NCBI GenBank assembly: GCA_019634415.1
Contig: JAHQVJ010000126.1
Span: 1-33,402 of the forward strand
Origin: Myxococcales bacterium
Lineage (GTDB): Bacteria; Myxococcota_A; UBA796; GCA-2862545
Reading direction: 5' to 3'
DNA: 33,402 bases
Shown here: piece after piece, positions 15,545 to 22,136 of the stretch
Position numbering within the stretch: position 1 is the stretch's first letter
How the letters are laid out: each line of letters starts with the position of its first letter
Notes under the pieces: generated by a model
What the model was told of the DNA's origin: nothing
Database searches by the model: none
What the model saw: only the letters and a program-made list of their open reading frames with translations
Translations under genes and position numbers: made by a program

Positions 15545-17152
15545 TCAGTAGGCGCAGTCGCCCTTGTCGAGCACCTTCAGCGTCTTCAGGAACTCGATGA
15601 TGGTGTCCCGCTCGTAGGTCGTCAGGCCATCCCAGCTCTTCTTCGAGTCCGTCGCCTCACCCGCATGGGCCTCGATCGCCTGGCGCATGGTCACGAACTT
15701 GCCGTGGTGGAAGTAGGGCGCTTCGTTGGCAGCACCCCACAGCTTCTTCGTGAGGAACTGGGAGTTGCCGTCCTCGAAGTCCGTGCTTCCCCCCGGGTGG
15801 TGCATGTTCAGCGGCTCGGCGTTCGGATCGTCGTAGCCGCTGGTGATGTCGTGCAGCTTCAGATCGGTGAACGCCGGCACCCACACCACACCGTTCTCGG
15901 GCTGCAGCCGCTCACCCGGCAGCGCCGGATCCGTCAGATCGATCTCGAGCGGCGTGGCCTCGTCCACGGAGAGGTTGCCCGGTGGGTTGTAGGGGTTGGG
16001 CTCGGTGTAGATCCAGCCCTTCTCGTCCAGCGGCAGCGCGGGCACGTGGCACTCGGCACAGCCGATGCTGTCGAACAGGGCCTCGCCCTCCTCCACGGCC
16101 TTCAGCACGTAGGGGTTGGTGGGCATCACGCGACCCGGCACGTCGAGGGTGGCCTGCCACACCGTGGCCGCCGTGACCTCGGCCACCGACATCTCGTCGA
16201 CGTAGCCGTCGCCGTCGGGATCGGTGCCCACACCGAAGCGCTCCGTGGTCTGGATGCCGTGGTGGTGGTTGTAGGCGTTGTTGGTGAACTCGCGAATCGA
16301 CACCACCGCACCCGCCTGATGGAAGGGGCGCAGCACGAGACTCGGCGGATCGGTCGGGCCCGTGGTGGCGATGCTGGGTGCGGGTAGCCCCTCGACCAGC
16401 TCGACCTGCCAAGCTCCGGCCTTGTCCCGCGACAGCATGCCGAAGGACACGCCCTTGGTGGTCAGGCCCACGGAGTCCCCGGGTACCAGCGCATCACGCA
16501 GGTCCTGCAAGTCGGCCGTCATCTGACGCGCGAGCATCTCGATGAAGCCAGAGCCGAACATCCCGAGCGTCGCGCGCTCGTTGGCGATGTCCTGGGCCAT
16601 CACCGGGAAGCCGTTCTCGTCCACGGCGCCGCGGGTGGGCATGTCGTCGAGGGGATCGAAGGTGGCGAAGTCGAACCGCTGCCCCAGCACGAAGACGTTC
16701 GCCACGACGTCGCCACCCCCACCGACGAACGGCTTGGCGTGGCACCCGGAGCACGCGTTGGCGTCGGGGGCGGAGATCCGGTTGAAGTTGTGCGGGAACA
16801 CGAGCGGCGAGCTCGGATCCGTCAACGGCGCCCCGGTGCCCTTGGTGAGGGGGCGCCCGCCACCTTCCTGCTCGGTCCAGTCTGCGGCGAACAGCTTGCC
16901 GCCGTAGCCGACAAGCTCACACAGCGGCATCTTGTGCTCGTCACCGTCCTCCATCCGGTCCGACATCGACACCTCCTGGCCGATCACGGGCAGGGAGCGA
17001 GTCGTGGAGCCAGGAGTGGTGGTGGTGGACGGGGTGGTGGGGGCCGTGGACGGAGTCGTGAGCGTGTCCTCGGTGGGCATCACGCCGACGCCGAGATCAC
17101 ACCCCGACAGCGTGGACAACAGCGCGAGGGCGGATCCGGAGACGATTCGCAT
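15545..17152 (-). CDS. Di-heme c-type cytochrome lipoprotein (di-heme oxidoreductase / DUF1111-like)
   Basis: A 535-residue lipoprotein: LLSTLSGC puts the lipid on Cys18, followed by a Thr/Ser/Pro-rich linker (about 30-52). Two c-type heme sites are seen, CSGCH at 134-138 and CAECH at 365-369, in the order and spacing of the di-heme 'thiol oxidoreductase'/DUF1111 family related to cytochrome c peroxidases. Other family-like parts include the FVGGGGDVVANVFVLG region and the late AANEAPYFHHGKFVTMRQAI stretch. It should face the periplasm or cell surface and pass electrons. ATG 17152 fits the lipoprotein signal; an upstream in-frame extension has no signal character. The true substrate is unknown for most of the family. 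Confidence 0.85.
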   Translation of the reverse strand: MRIVSGSALALLSTLSGCDLGVGVMPTEDTLTTPSTAPTTPSTTTTPGSTTRSLPVIGQEVSMSDRMEDGDEHKMPLCELVGYGGKLFAADWTEQEGGGRPLTKGTGAPLTDPSSPLVFPHNFNRISAPDANACSGCHAKPFVGGGGDVVANVFVLGQRFDFATFDPLDDMPTRGAVDENGFPVMAQDIANERATLGMFGSGFIEMLARQMTADLQDLRDALVPGDSVGLTTKGVSFGMLSRDKAGAWQVELVEGLPAPSIATTGPTDPPSLVLRPFHQAGAVVSIREFTNNAYNHHHGIQTTERFGVGTDPDGDGYVDEMSVAEVTAATVWQATLDVPGRVMPTNPYVLKAVEEGEALFDSIGCAECHVPALPLDEKGWIYTEPNPYNPPGNLSVDEATPLEIDLTDPALPGERLQPENGVVWVPAFTDLKLHDITSGYDDPNAEPLNMHHPGGSTDFEDGNSQFLTKKLWGAANEAPYFHHGKFVTMRQAIEAHAGEATDSKKSWDGLTTYERDTIIEFLKTLKVLDKGDCAY

Positions 17153-17331
17153 GGGGCTCTCCAACGTGTCGATGCACCTGGGGGGAGGGTGTACGAACAG
17201 GCAAACCGGAGGTTCGCCCGCCGCCGGACCACAAAAAAGACGAAAATGCGTGTAACGCCCCATGAGGTCCATGAGATCGCTGTCCAGACTAGCCAGACGA
17301 TCGTCGGCGATCCCCCTTTTCCAGTTGCACG
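17153..17331. other. Intergenic leader of the di-heme gene
   Basis: 179 bases between two leftward genes. On the minus strand a small GCGT-TAC-ACGC stem is followed by U-rich sequence (ATTTTCGTCTTTTTT, around 17229-17253), which could be a weak terminator for the DUF6010 gene. CTCATGG occurs twice, two bases apart. GGAG lies just before the di-heme ATG. No convincing promoter was found. Confidence 0.35.
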
Positions 17332-17751
17332 CTAGTTACGAGCCCTGGTCAATTTCTCTAATGGCAACAATGCGGAAGGGGCGCCAAACCAGAACCAGAC
17401 CGCCCAGATGGCGTCGCAGACAGCACACCCGAAGGATGACGTGGGCAGCTCCTGCAGGATGGGTTGGCCGTAGAGGTGGTGGAGCACATCCCACACCACG
17501 TGCAGCGCCCAGGCCACGGCAATGGCCTTGTAGGAGCGCAGCCCGAGGTAGGCCCACACCGAGACCACCAAGGCAAACGCCAGCTCCACCATCCCGAACC
17601 CGCCGTTGAGGTAGGCCGCGCCTGCGCCCGCCACGAACACGGCGTTGTAGCGTTGCCGCGCTGGCTCCGGCAGGGCCGACAACCCCACGATGAACAGCAG
17701 CGACACCGCGACCGCACCCACGACATCCAGCACCACGATCTCTTCCCACAT
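17332..17751 (-). CDS. DUF6010 family integral membrane protein
   Basis: A 139-residue membrane protein with about four helices. The family pattern is clear: RQRYNAVFVAGAGAAYLNGG, ALHVVWDVLHHLYGQPI and SSFGCAVCDAIWAVWFWFGA agree with DUF6010, whose function is not known. The start at ATG 17751 is supported by AGGAGG about 5 bases upstream. It diverges from the GlxA/AraC-type regulator with 45 bases between starts, so it is a likely target of that regulator. Confidence 0.85.
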   Translation of the reverse strand: MWEEIVVLDVVGAVAVSLLFIVGLSALPEPARQRYNAVFVAGAGAAYLNGGFGMVELAFALVVSVWAYLGLRSYKAIAVAWALHVVWDVLHHLYGQPILQELPTSSFGCAVCDAIWAVWFWFGAPSALLPLEKLTRARN

Positions 17752-17756
17752 GTCGA

Positions 17757-17782
17757 ACCTCCTGCCGTTCACGGTAGGAGGT
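17757..17782. promoter_or_regulatory. Inverted repeat containing two facing ribosome binding sites
   Basis: ACCTCCTGCCG and CGGTAGGAGGT form 11-base arms with one mismatch around TTCA, in the 45-base gap between divergent starts. The arms include the Shine-Dalgarno of the DUF6010 gene (minus) and an AGGAGG on the plus strand 15 bases before the regulator ATG. It could be an operator or mRNA hairpin; part of the symmetry follows from two facing Shine-Dalgarno sequences. Confidence 0.45.
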
Positions 17783-17796
17783 CCTGGTCCACATCG

Positions 17797-18807
17797 ATGC
17801 TGGCAGATACGACAGTGTTCGACGGATTCGTGCCAAGGGAGCCCGGGGTGGAGCCACATCGCGTCGGGATCATCGCCATGGACGGCTTCGTGCCCTTCGA
17901 TCTGGCCACGGCTGCGGACTCCTTGTCCTGGGTCCAGCGGCCCGACGGTAGCCCGCCCTACGAGGTCTGGGTGTGTGGCGTGCGGGCTGCTCCCGAGCTC
18001 GTGCGCACCGGCCTGATGAGCGTGGCGGCGCCTCGCTCCCTTCGCGCCTTGTCGCAGGTGCACACCGTGGTGGCACCAGGCGTGAGCGACGTCGACGCCG
18101 AGGTGCCTCCCTGTGTGATCGCGGCCCTGCGGGCCAGTGCCGCGCGCGGCGCCCGCGTCATGAGCATCTGCACCGGAGCCTTCGTGCTGGCCGCTGCTGG
18201 CCTGCTGGACGGGCTGCGCGCCACCACCCACTGGGCTGCCGCCGAGCTGCTGCAGCAGCGCTTTCCTCGGGTGCGAGTGGATCCGACGGTGCTCTACGTC
18301 GACGAGGGCTCCGTGCTCACGTCCGCGGGGGCGGCGGCGGGCCTCGATCTGTGCCTACACGTCATCCGGCGCGACCTGGGTGCGTGCATCGCGGCCGACG
18401 CGGCGCGGCGCGCGGTGACGCCGCTGGAGCGGGCGGGCGGACAGGCCCAGTTCATCGCCGCCGTGCCCCCGCGCGACGTGGGCTCCCTGGCACCGCTGCT
18501 CGATCGCGTGCGCAGCGAGCTGCACGAGGACTGGAGCACCGCTCGCATGGCGCGCGCAGCCGCCATGAGCCTGCGCACCCTGAACCGTCGCTTTCGCGAG
18601 CAGGTGGGCACCACGCCGGCCCGCTGGCTCACGCGCATGCGGATCCACCGCGCCCAGCAGCTGCTGGAGTCCACGTCGCTGTCGATGGAGGCCATCGCCG
18701 AGGCCGTGGGGTTCGGCAGCGCCACCACCCTGCGAGAGCGCTTCCGCGCCCAGCTGGGCACGAGCCCGTCGCGCTATCGCAGCACCTTCCGCTCGAGCGC
18801 GGCATGA
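17797..18807 (+). CDS. GlxA-type transcriptional regulator (DJ-1/PfpI domain plus AraC HTH)
   Basis: A 336-residue regulator. The N-terminal DJ-1/PfpI-like domain (VGIIAMDGFVPFDLATAAD to about residue 200) keeps the nucleophile-elbow-like VMSICTGAFVLAAAGLLDG. The C-terminal part (about 240-330) is an AraC/HTH_18 DNA-binding domain: MARAAAMSLRTLNRRFREQ and MEAIAEAVGFGSATTLRERF. ATG 17797 is the best ATG, though AGGAGG is 15 bases away, so an in-frame GTG at 17815, 17830 or 17848 remains possible. It is coupled (ATGA) to a methyltransferase and a YdcF-like gene and diverges from DUF6010. Its inducer is unknown. Confidence 0.9.
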   Translation: MLADTTVFDGFVPREPGVEPHRVGIIAMDGFVPFDLATAADSLSWVQRPDGSPPYEVWVCGVRAAPELVRTGLMSVAAPRSLRALSQVHTVVAPGVSDVDAEVPPCVIAALRASAARGARVMSICTGAFVLAAAGLLDGLRATTHWAAAELLQQRFPRVRVDPTVLYVDEGSVLTSAGAAAGLDLCLHVIRRDLGACIAADAARRAVTPLERAGGQAQFIAAVPPRDVGSLAPLLDRVRSELHEDWSTARMARAAAMSLRTLNRRFREQVGTTPARWLTRMRIHRAQQLLESTSLSMEAIAEAVGFGSATTLRERFRAQLGTSPSRYRSTFRSSAA

Positions 18808-19415
18808 GCCGCTCGTGGTGGTCGGGGCTGCTCGATCACTTCACCGACATCTCCCACGAGGGGCGATCCTTCGACGAGACCTGGGGCACCCGCACCTGCG
18901 CCTTCGATCTGGGCAACTACGAGCCCACCCGACCCTCGGTGGTGACGTCCGCGCTGGACGCGGTGGACCTGGGTCCGCAGGGGGCGAGCTTCGTCGACCT
19001 CGGCTCGGGCAAGGGGCGGGTGGCGCTGATGGCCAGCCAGCGCCCCTACGACCGGGTGGTGGGGGTGGAGCACCGCCAGCGCCTGCATCAGGTGGCCCAG
19101 GAGAACCTGGCCTCCTTTCGCTCCCGCGGCGGCTGCACCTGCGAGGTGCACCTGATGTGCGCAGACGCCGCGAACCAGCCGCTGCCCGAGGGCCCGCTGG
19201 TGCTCTTCGTGTTCAACTCCTTCCCGCCCAACGTGCTGGTGCCCCTGCTGCAGCGGGTGGCGGGCTGTGGCGTGGACGCCCGCTTGGTCTACGTGAACCC
19301 GCAGCACGACGGTGTGGTGAGTGCCTTGGGCTGGCGCTGCGTGGCAATGGACGACACGTCGGAGGATCCTGGCTGGGAGTGGCGGATCTACGCTGTCCCT
19401 GGAGGACGACCATGA
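18804..19415 (+). CDS. Class I SAM-dependent methyltransferase
   Basis: A 203-residue methyltransferase starting at ATG 18804 inside the regulator stop (ATGA). The SAM-binding motif FVDLGSGKGRVALMAS is near residue 70 and VVGVEHR gives the acidic ribose-binding residue. The preceding Y-x-P-T segment (YEPTRP) resembles a widespread subgroup of bacterial methyltransferases with unknown substrates. Its own stop overlaps the next gene. Coupling to a GlxA-type regulator suggests it responds to a metabolite, but no substrate can be named. Confidence 0.85.
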   Translation: MSRSWWSGLLDHFTDISHEGRSFDETWGTRTCAFDLGNYEPTRPSVVTSALDAVDLGPQGASFVDLGSGKGRVALMASQRPYDRVVGVEHRQRLHQVAQENLASFRSRGGCTCEVHLMCADAANQPLPEGPLVLFVFNSFPPNVLVPLLQRVAGCGVDARLVYVNPQHDGVVSALGWRCVAMDDTSEDPGWEWRIYAVPGGRP

Positions 19416-19981
19416 GACTCCTGGTGAAGTGGGGCGCAGCAGCCCTGGGCGCCGGCGCAGCGGTGTACCTCGGGGCGGTGGTGGCGCTGTACGCCGACGC
19501 CACCTCGCATCCCGCCGACAACGCCGACGCAGCCGTGGTCTACGGCAACACGGTGCATCCCGACGGCACGCCCTCCGACCGGCTGAAGGCCCGGCTGGAC
19601 GCGGCCCACGATCTGTTGGTGGCAGGCGCCGTGAAGCGCATCGTGGTGAGCGGCGCGCTGGGACAGGAGGGCCACGACGAGGCGGTGGTGATGGGTCGCT
19701 ACCTGCAGGGCCGCGGCGTGCCGCCGAGCCAGCTGCTGGTGGACTCCCAGGGCTGGACCACCGAGGCCACCAGCCGCAACGCGGCCGCGCTGCTGGGTCC
19801 GCAGGCGGTGGTGGTGGCGGTGAGCCAGCGCTTCCACGTGAGCCGCGCGAAGATGTCGCTGCGGCACGCGGGCTTCACCCACGTACAGGGCGCGCCCGCC
19901 CAGTACACCGAGCTGCGCGACGCCTATGCCTATACCCGCGAGGTGCCGGCCTGGCTGTCGTACTGGTGGCGCGGCCGCTGA
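19412..19981 (+). CDS. Membrane-anchored YdcF/SanA/ElyC (DUF218) family protein
   Basis: A 189-residue protein. An N-terminal hydrophobic helix (VKWGAAALGAGAAVYLGAVV) anchors a DUF218 domain: AAVVYGNTVHPDGTPSDRL, RIVVSGALGQEGHDEA, DSQGWTTEATSRNA and VSQRFHVSRAKMSLRHAG all fit the family. E. coli SanA and ElyC affect envelope integrity and lipid-carrier use, but the reaction is not settled. It is the last of three coupled genes (ATGA at 19412-19415) and converges on a propeller lipoprotein 14 bases away. Confidence 0.85.
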   Translation: MRLLVKWGAAALGAGAAVYLGAVVALYADATSHPADNADAAVVYGNTVHPDGTPSDRLKARLDAAHDLLVAGAVKRIVVSGALGQEGHDEAVVMGRYLQGRGVPPSQLLVDSQGWTTEATSRNAAALLGPQAVVVAVSQRFHVSRAKMSLRHAGFTHVQGAPAQYTELRDAYAYTREVPAWLSYWWRGR

Positions 19982-19995
19982 GCCGCAATGGGTCC

Positions 19996-21609
19996 TCAGT
20001 ACAGATACACCGCACCCGAGAAGAACGCCGAGTTGTCGGTGGGATCGGCACCGAACCCATGGCCTGCGCTGGCCTCGTTCGGTGCCGTGACCGCCAGGAC
20101 GCTGCCGTCCGCGCTCGAGGCCACCCGGTACCCGAACACATCGCTCGGATCTGGATTGGAGGCCTTCACGTAGGCATCCAGGGACCACGTGGAGCCCGAC
20201 AGACCGTACACATAGACGGCCCCCGAGGACGGACTGCCACTATCGAGGTTCGAGTCATCACCGACACCACTGTAGGACGAAGCGTCGACCGGATCCGCCA
20301 CCACCAACGTCGCGCCGTCGCGGCTCAGACTCGGTCGCAAGAAGCGCCCACTCAGCTGCTCGAAGACGTCCTCCTCCTCCCAGGAGGAGCGACCCGCTCG
20401 ATAGAGGCGAGGCACTTCGTCCACGATGGTGGCGAGCAGTGAGCCATCCGCCGACATGGACACGAAGCCCTGATCCGTGTTCGCGGCATCCAACCTCCAA
20501 GTTGGCGACAGCGTCCACACACCATCCGCTCCGCGGTCCCAGGTGTCGACCGCATAGTCGGCCCGGTCGCCGTAGTACCACTGTCCGACGACGATCCTCG
20601 AGCCATCCTGGCTGACGGAGATGGACTCGGGCGACCACCCGTCGACCGGCTCGTCCATCAGGCGCTGACGGAACACCCACTCACCCGCTTCGTCGACGGC
20701 GAACACGTCCAAGAGCCCGTAGTCGAACCCTATGGCATGCACATTCTGGGCCACCACCGCCGTGCCTCCGTCTCCGCTCAGCGCCACGAGGTCCCCATAG
20801 GACTTGGCGTCTTCCCCGGTGGCTTCGTTGCCGAAGAAAGTCGCCACTGGGGCCCAGCCCGTAGACTGCTGCTGATACACGTACACCCTGCAGTCCGCGT
20901 GGTGGTAGCGACCGTCGCCCACCAGCATCGTCTCACCGTCGTCGGACAGTGAGATCTCGTGCCCGAATCCTCCGAACTGCCGAACCGCCTTGCTGGGCTT
21001 CAGCTCCACATCGACCGACCATCCGTCCGCGCCGAGCTGGTACACCACGACCGAACCCACGTATCCCTCAGGGCCCACGACGTTGGTGCCCACCGCCAGG
21101 GTGTCCCCGGCAGCATCCAACGCCAAGCCGTAGCCGAATTCGGTGAAATCCGTCTGGGAGCCTTCGTACTTGAGGTACCCGATGGCAGGCCGAAGGTCTT
21201 GGTCGACCATGTCCAGGGGCTCGGCGGCCACGCATCCCAGAGCGGCGCTGCAGGCTTCGAGCACATAGGTCGCCTGCCACCGGCGATGCAGGGACACGTC
21301 CAGCTCCAGCTGTGTGGCCGTGGCATCCAGCTCGTGCACGATGGGTGCGACACCAGGCGATGGAGTCTCCACCACCTGCATCCAGTCCGCCCCTGACACC
21401 TCCGACCAGGTGAAGCGGAAGCGCTTGAGACCCAGCTCCAGCTGAAGCTCGATCGAGTCGAGGGAGATCCAAGGCTCGGTGGTGCTGGTGCCCTCCGTTG
21501 TGGGTCCCTCCCACTCGGTGGGATCGAGCGGGCTCGAGGACGTGTCGGTGTCGATCGAATCGGAACGACACCCCAGCGCACACACGAGGGTGACCCACAG
21601 GTTCTTCAC
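19996..21609 (-). CDS. Beta-propeller (FG-GAP-like) lipoprotein
   Basis: A 537-residue lipoprotein. GTG 21609 is preceded closely by GGAGGG and gives the signal MKNLWVTLVCALGC, with lipidated Cys14. A Ser/Thr/Asp/Glu-rich linker follows. From about residue 150 there are repeated blades of the type GYGLALDAAGDTLAVG, HEISLSDDGETMLVGD, LVALSGDGGTAVVA, SISVSQDGSRIVVGQ, VSMSADGSLLATI, PSLSRDGATLVVAD and RVASSADGSVLAVTAP, about seven, each followed by YVYQ/VYVYG-like strands. This suits a seven-bladed propeller without the tight calcium loops of the 13150 protein. An earlier in-frame ATG would place charged residues before the signal and was rejected. Ligand and role are unknown. Confidence 0.82.
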   Translation of the reverse strand: MKNLWVTLVCALGCRSDSIDTDTSSSPLDPTEWEGPTTEGTSTTEPWISLDSIELQLELGLKRFRFTWSEVSGADWMQVVETPSPGVAPIVHELDATATQLELDVSLHRRWQATYVLEACSAALGCVAAEPLDMVDQDLRPAIGYLKYEGSQTDFTEFGYGLALDAAGDTLAVGTNVVGPEGYVGSVVVYQLGADGWSVDVELKPSKAVRQFGGFGHEISLSDDGETMLVGDGRYHHADCRVYVYQQQSTGWAPVATFFGNEATGEDAKSYGDLVALSGDGGTAVVAQNVHAIGFDYGLLDVFAVDEAGEWVFRQRLMDEPVDGWSPESISVSQDGSRIVVGQWYYGDRADYAVDTWDRGADGVWTLSPTWRLDAANTDQGFVSMSADGSLLATIVDEVPRLYRAGRSSWEEEDVFEQLSGRFLRPSLSRDGATLVVADPVDASSYSGVGDDSNLDSGSPSSGAVYVYGLSGSTWSLDAYVKASNPDPSDVFGYRVASSADGSVLAVTAPNEASAGHGFGADPTDNSAFFSGAVYLY

Positions 21610-21686
21610 GCGCCCTCCAGAGCAGCTGTCTACCACCAGGCAAGCGCGTTGAAGTTTCACAATGTGAGCCCCCCGCTGGGTCCGGG

Positions 21687-22043
21687 CTAGCCGAAGGCCT
21701 GGCGGATCGCGTCGGCCTTGTTGCCCACCACCACCTTGTCGTCGAGCACCAGCACCGGCCGGCGGATCATCTTGTTGTCGGCCGCCGCCGCCGCCACGAA
21801 GGTGTCGAGATCGGGGGGAGCGTCGCTCCAGCCCGCCTCCTTGACCGCCTTGTTGCGCGGCGAGATCACCGCCGCCACGCCTCCCGCCACCGCGATCAGC
21901 TCGCGGAGCTCCGCTTCGGTGAGCGCCTCCTTCTGGAAGTTGCGCTCCTCGATCTCCAGATCGGCTGCCAGGGCCAGCTCACGCACGAGCACGCGTGCGT
22001 TTCGACAGGTCGTTCAACCACTCTTCCAGTAGAACCGACGCAG
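21687..22043 (-). CDS. Candidate selenoprotein: ArsC/Spx-like redox protein with U-T-T-C motif
   Basis: Read from CTG 22043 with one UGA as selenocysteine, this gives a 118-residue ArsC-family protein. It starts M-R-R-F-Y-W-K-S-G-U-T-T-C-R-N-A-R, which is the beta-1/active-site pattern of Spx/ArsC-like proteins (R-F-Y-x-x-x-x-C-x-x-C-R-x-A), with UGA (22016-22014) exactly at the first Cys. The rest fits the family, including LTEAELRELI and the RRP-V loop in MIRRPVLVLDDKVVVG. GGGAGG lies 6 bases before the CTG. The frame is closed upstream by UGA at 22049-22047. Without recoding, the gene would begin at GTG 21992 (101 residues), losing strand 1 and both active-site residues. CTG is a rare start, and a sequencing error at the UGA cannot be excluded. 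It probably acts as a cytosolic thiol/selenol oxidoreductase. Confidence 0.72.
21981..22000 (-). promoter_or_regulatory. Candidate bacterial SECIS hairpin
   Basis: In the mRNA, ACGCACG (22000-21994) pairs perfectly with CGUGCGU (21987-21981) around the loop CGUGCU. The loop begins 20 nucleotides after the UGA at 22014, and its second base is G followed by U. This agrees with what is known of bacterial SECIS elements: a stem-loop just downstream of UGA, a small apical loop with an early G, and about 16-37 nucleotides from UGA to loop. It lies inside the coding sequence, as bacterial SECIS elements do. Confidence 0.65.
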
Positions 22044-22049
22044 GGTTCA

Positions 22050-22055
22050 CCTCCC
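22050..22055 (-). promoter_or_regulatory. Ribosome binding site that selects the CTG start
   Basis: GGGAGG on the minus strand, 6 bases (TGAACC) before CTG 22043. It is a strong Shine-Dalgarno with correct spacing, whereas the alternative GTG at 21992 has none nearby. A GTG overlapping its 3' end opens another frame that stops after 23 codons. Confidence 0.55.
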
Positions 22056-22124
22056 GGCCACCGAGGTATGCCCCAGCCGCCGTGACCGCACTCCGAAGGG
22101 CATGCCAAACGCGACGGAACTTCG

Positions 22125-22130
22125 TACAGT
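22125..22130 (+). promoter_or_regulatory. Possible -10 element of the winged-helix regulator gene
   Basis: TACAGT (4/6 to TATAAT) ends 6 bases before GTG 22137, which lacks a clear Shine-Dalgarno. If real, the transcript would start at or next to the start codon (leaderless). No good -35 was seen. Confidence 0.2.
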
Positions 22131-22136
22131 GCAGAG

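Noticed and set aside
21657..21667. TCACA-A-TGTGA symmetry as a CRP-like site
   Set aside because: The arms are in the opposite order and spacing to CRP sites, and 5-base arms are common by chance.
21687..21992. Plain 101-residue ArsC-like gene starting at GTG 21992
   Set aside because: It would lack strand 1 and both active-site residues and has no RBS; recoding of UGA explains the upstream sequence better, although it remains the fallback.
21981..22050. Frameshift instead of selenocysteine
   Set aside because: The same frame before and after UGA encodes family-typical sequence, so no shift is needed; only the stop at the Cys site interrupts it.
21990..22050. GTG-started 23-codon frame overlapping the selenoprotein start
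   Set aside because: It opens at the end of the RBS itself, so spacing is wrong, and it ends quickly with no recognisable sequence.
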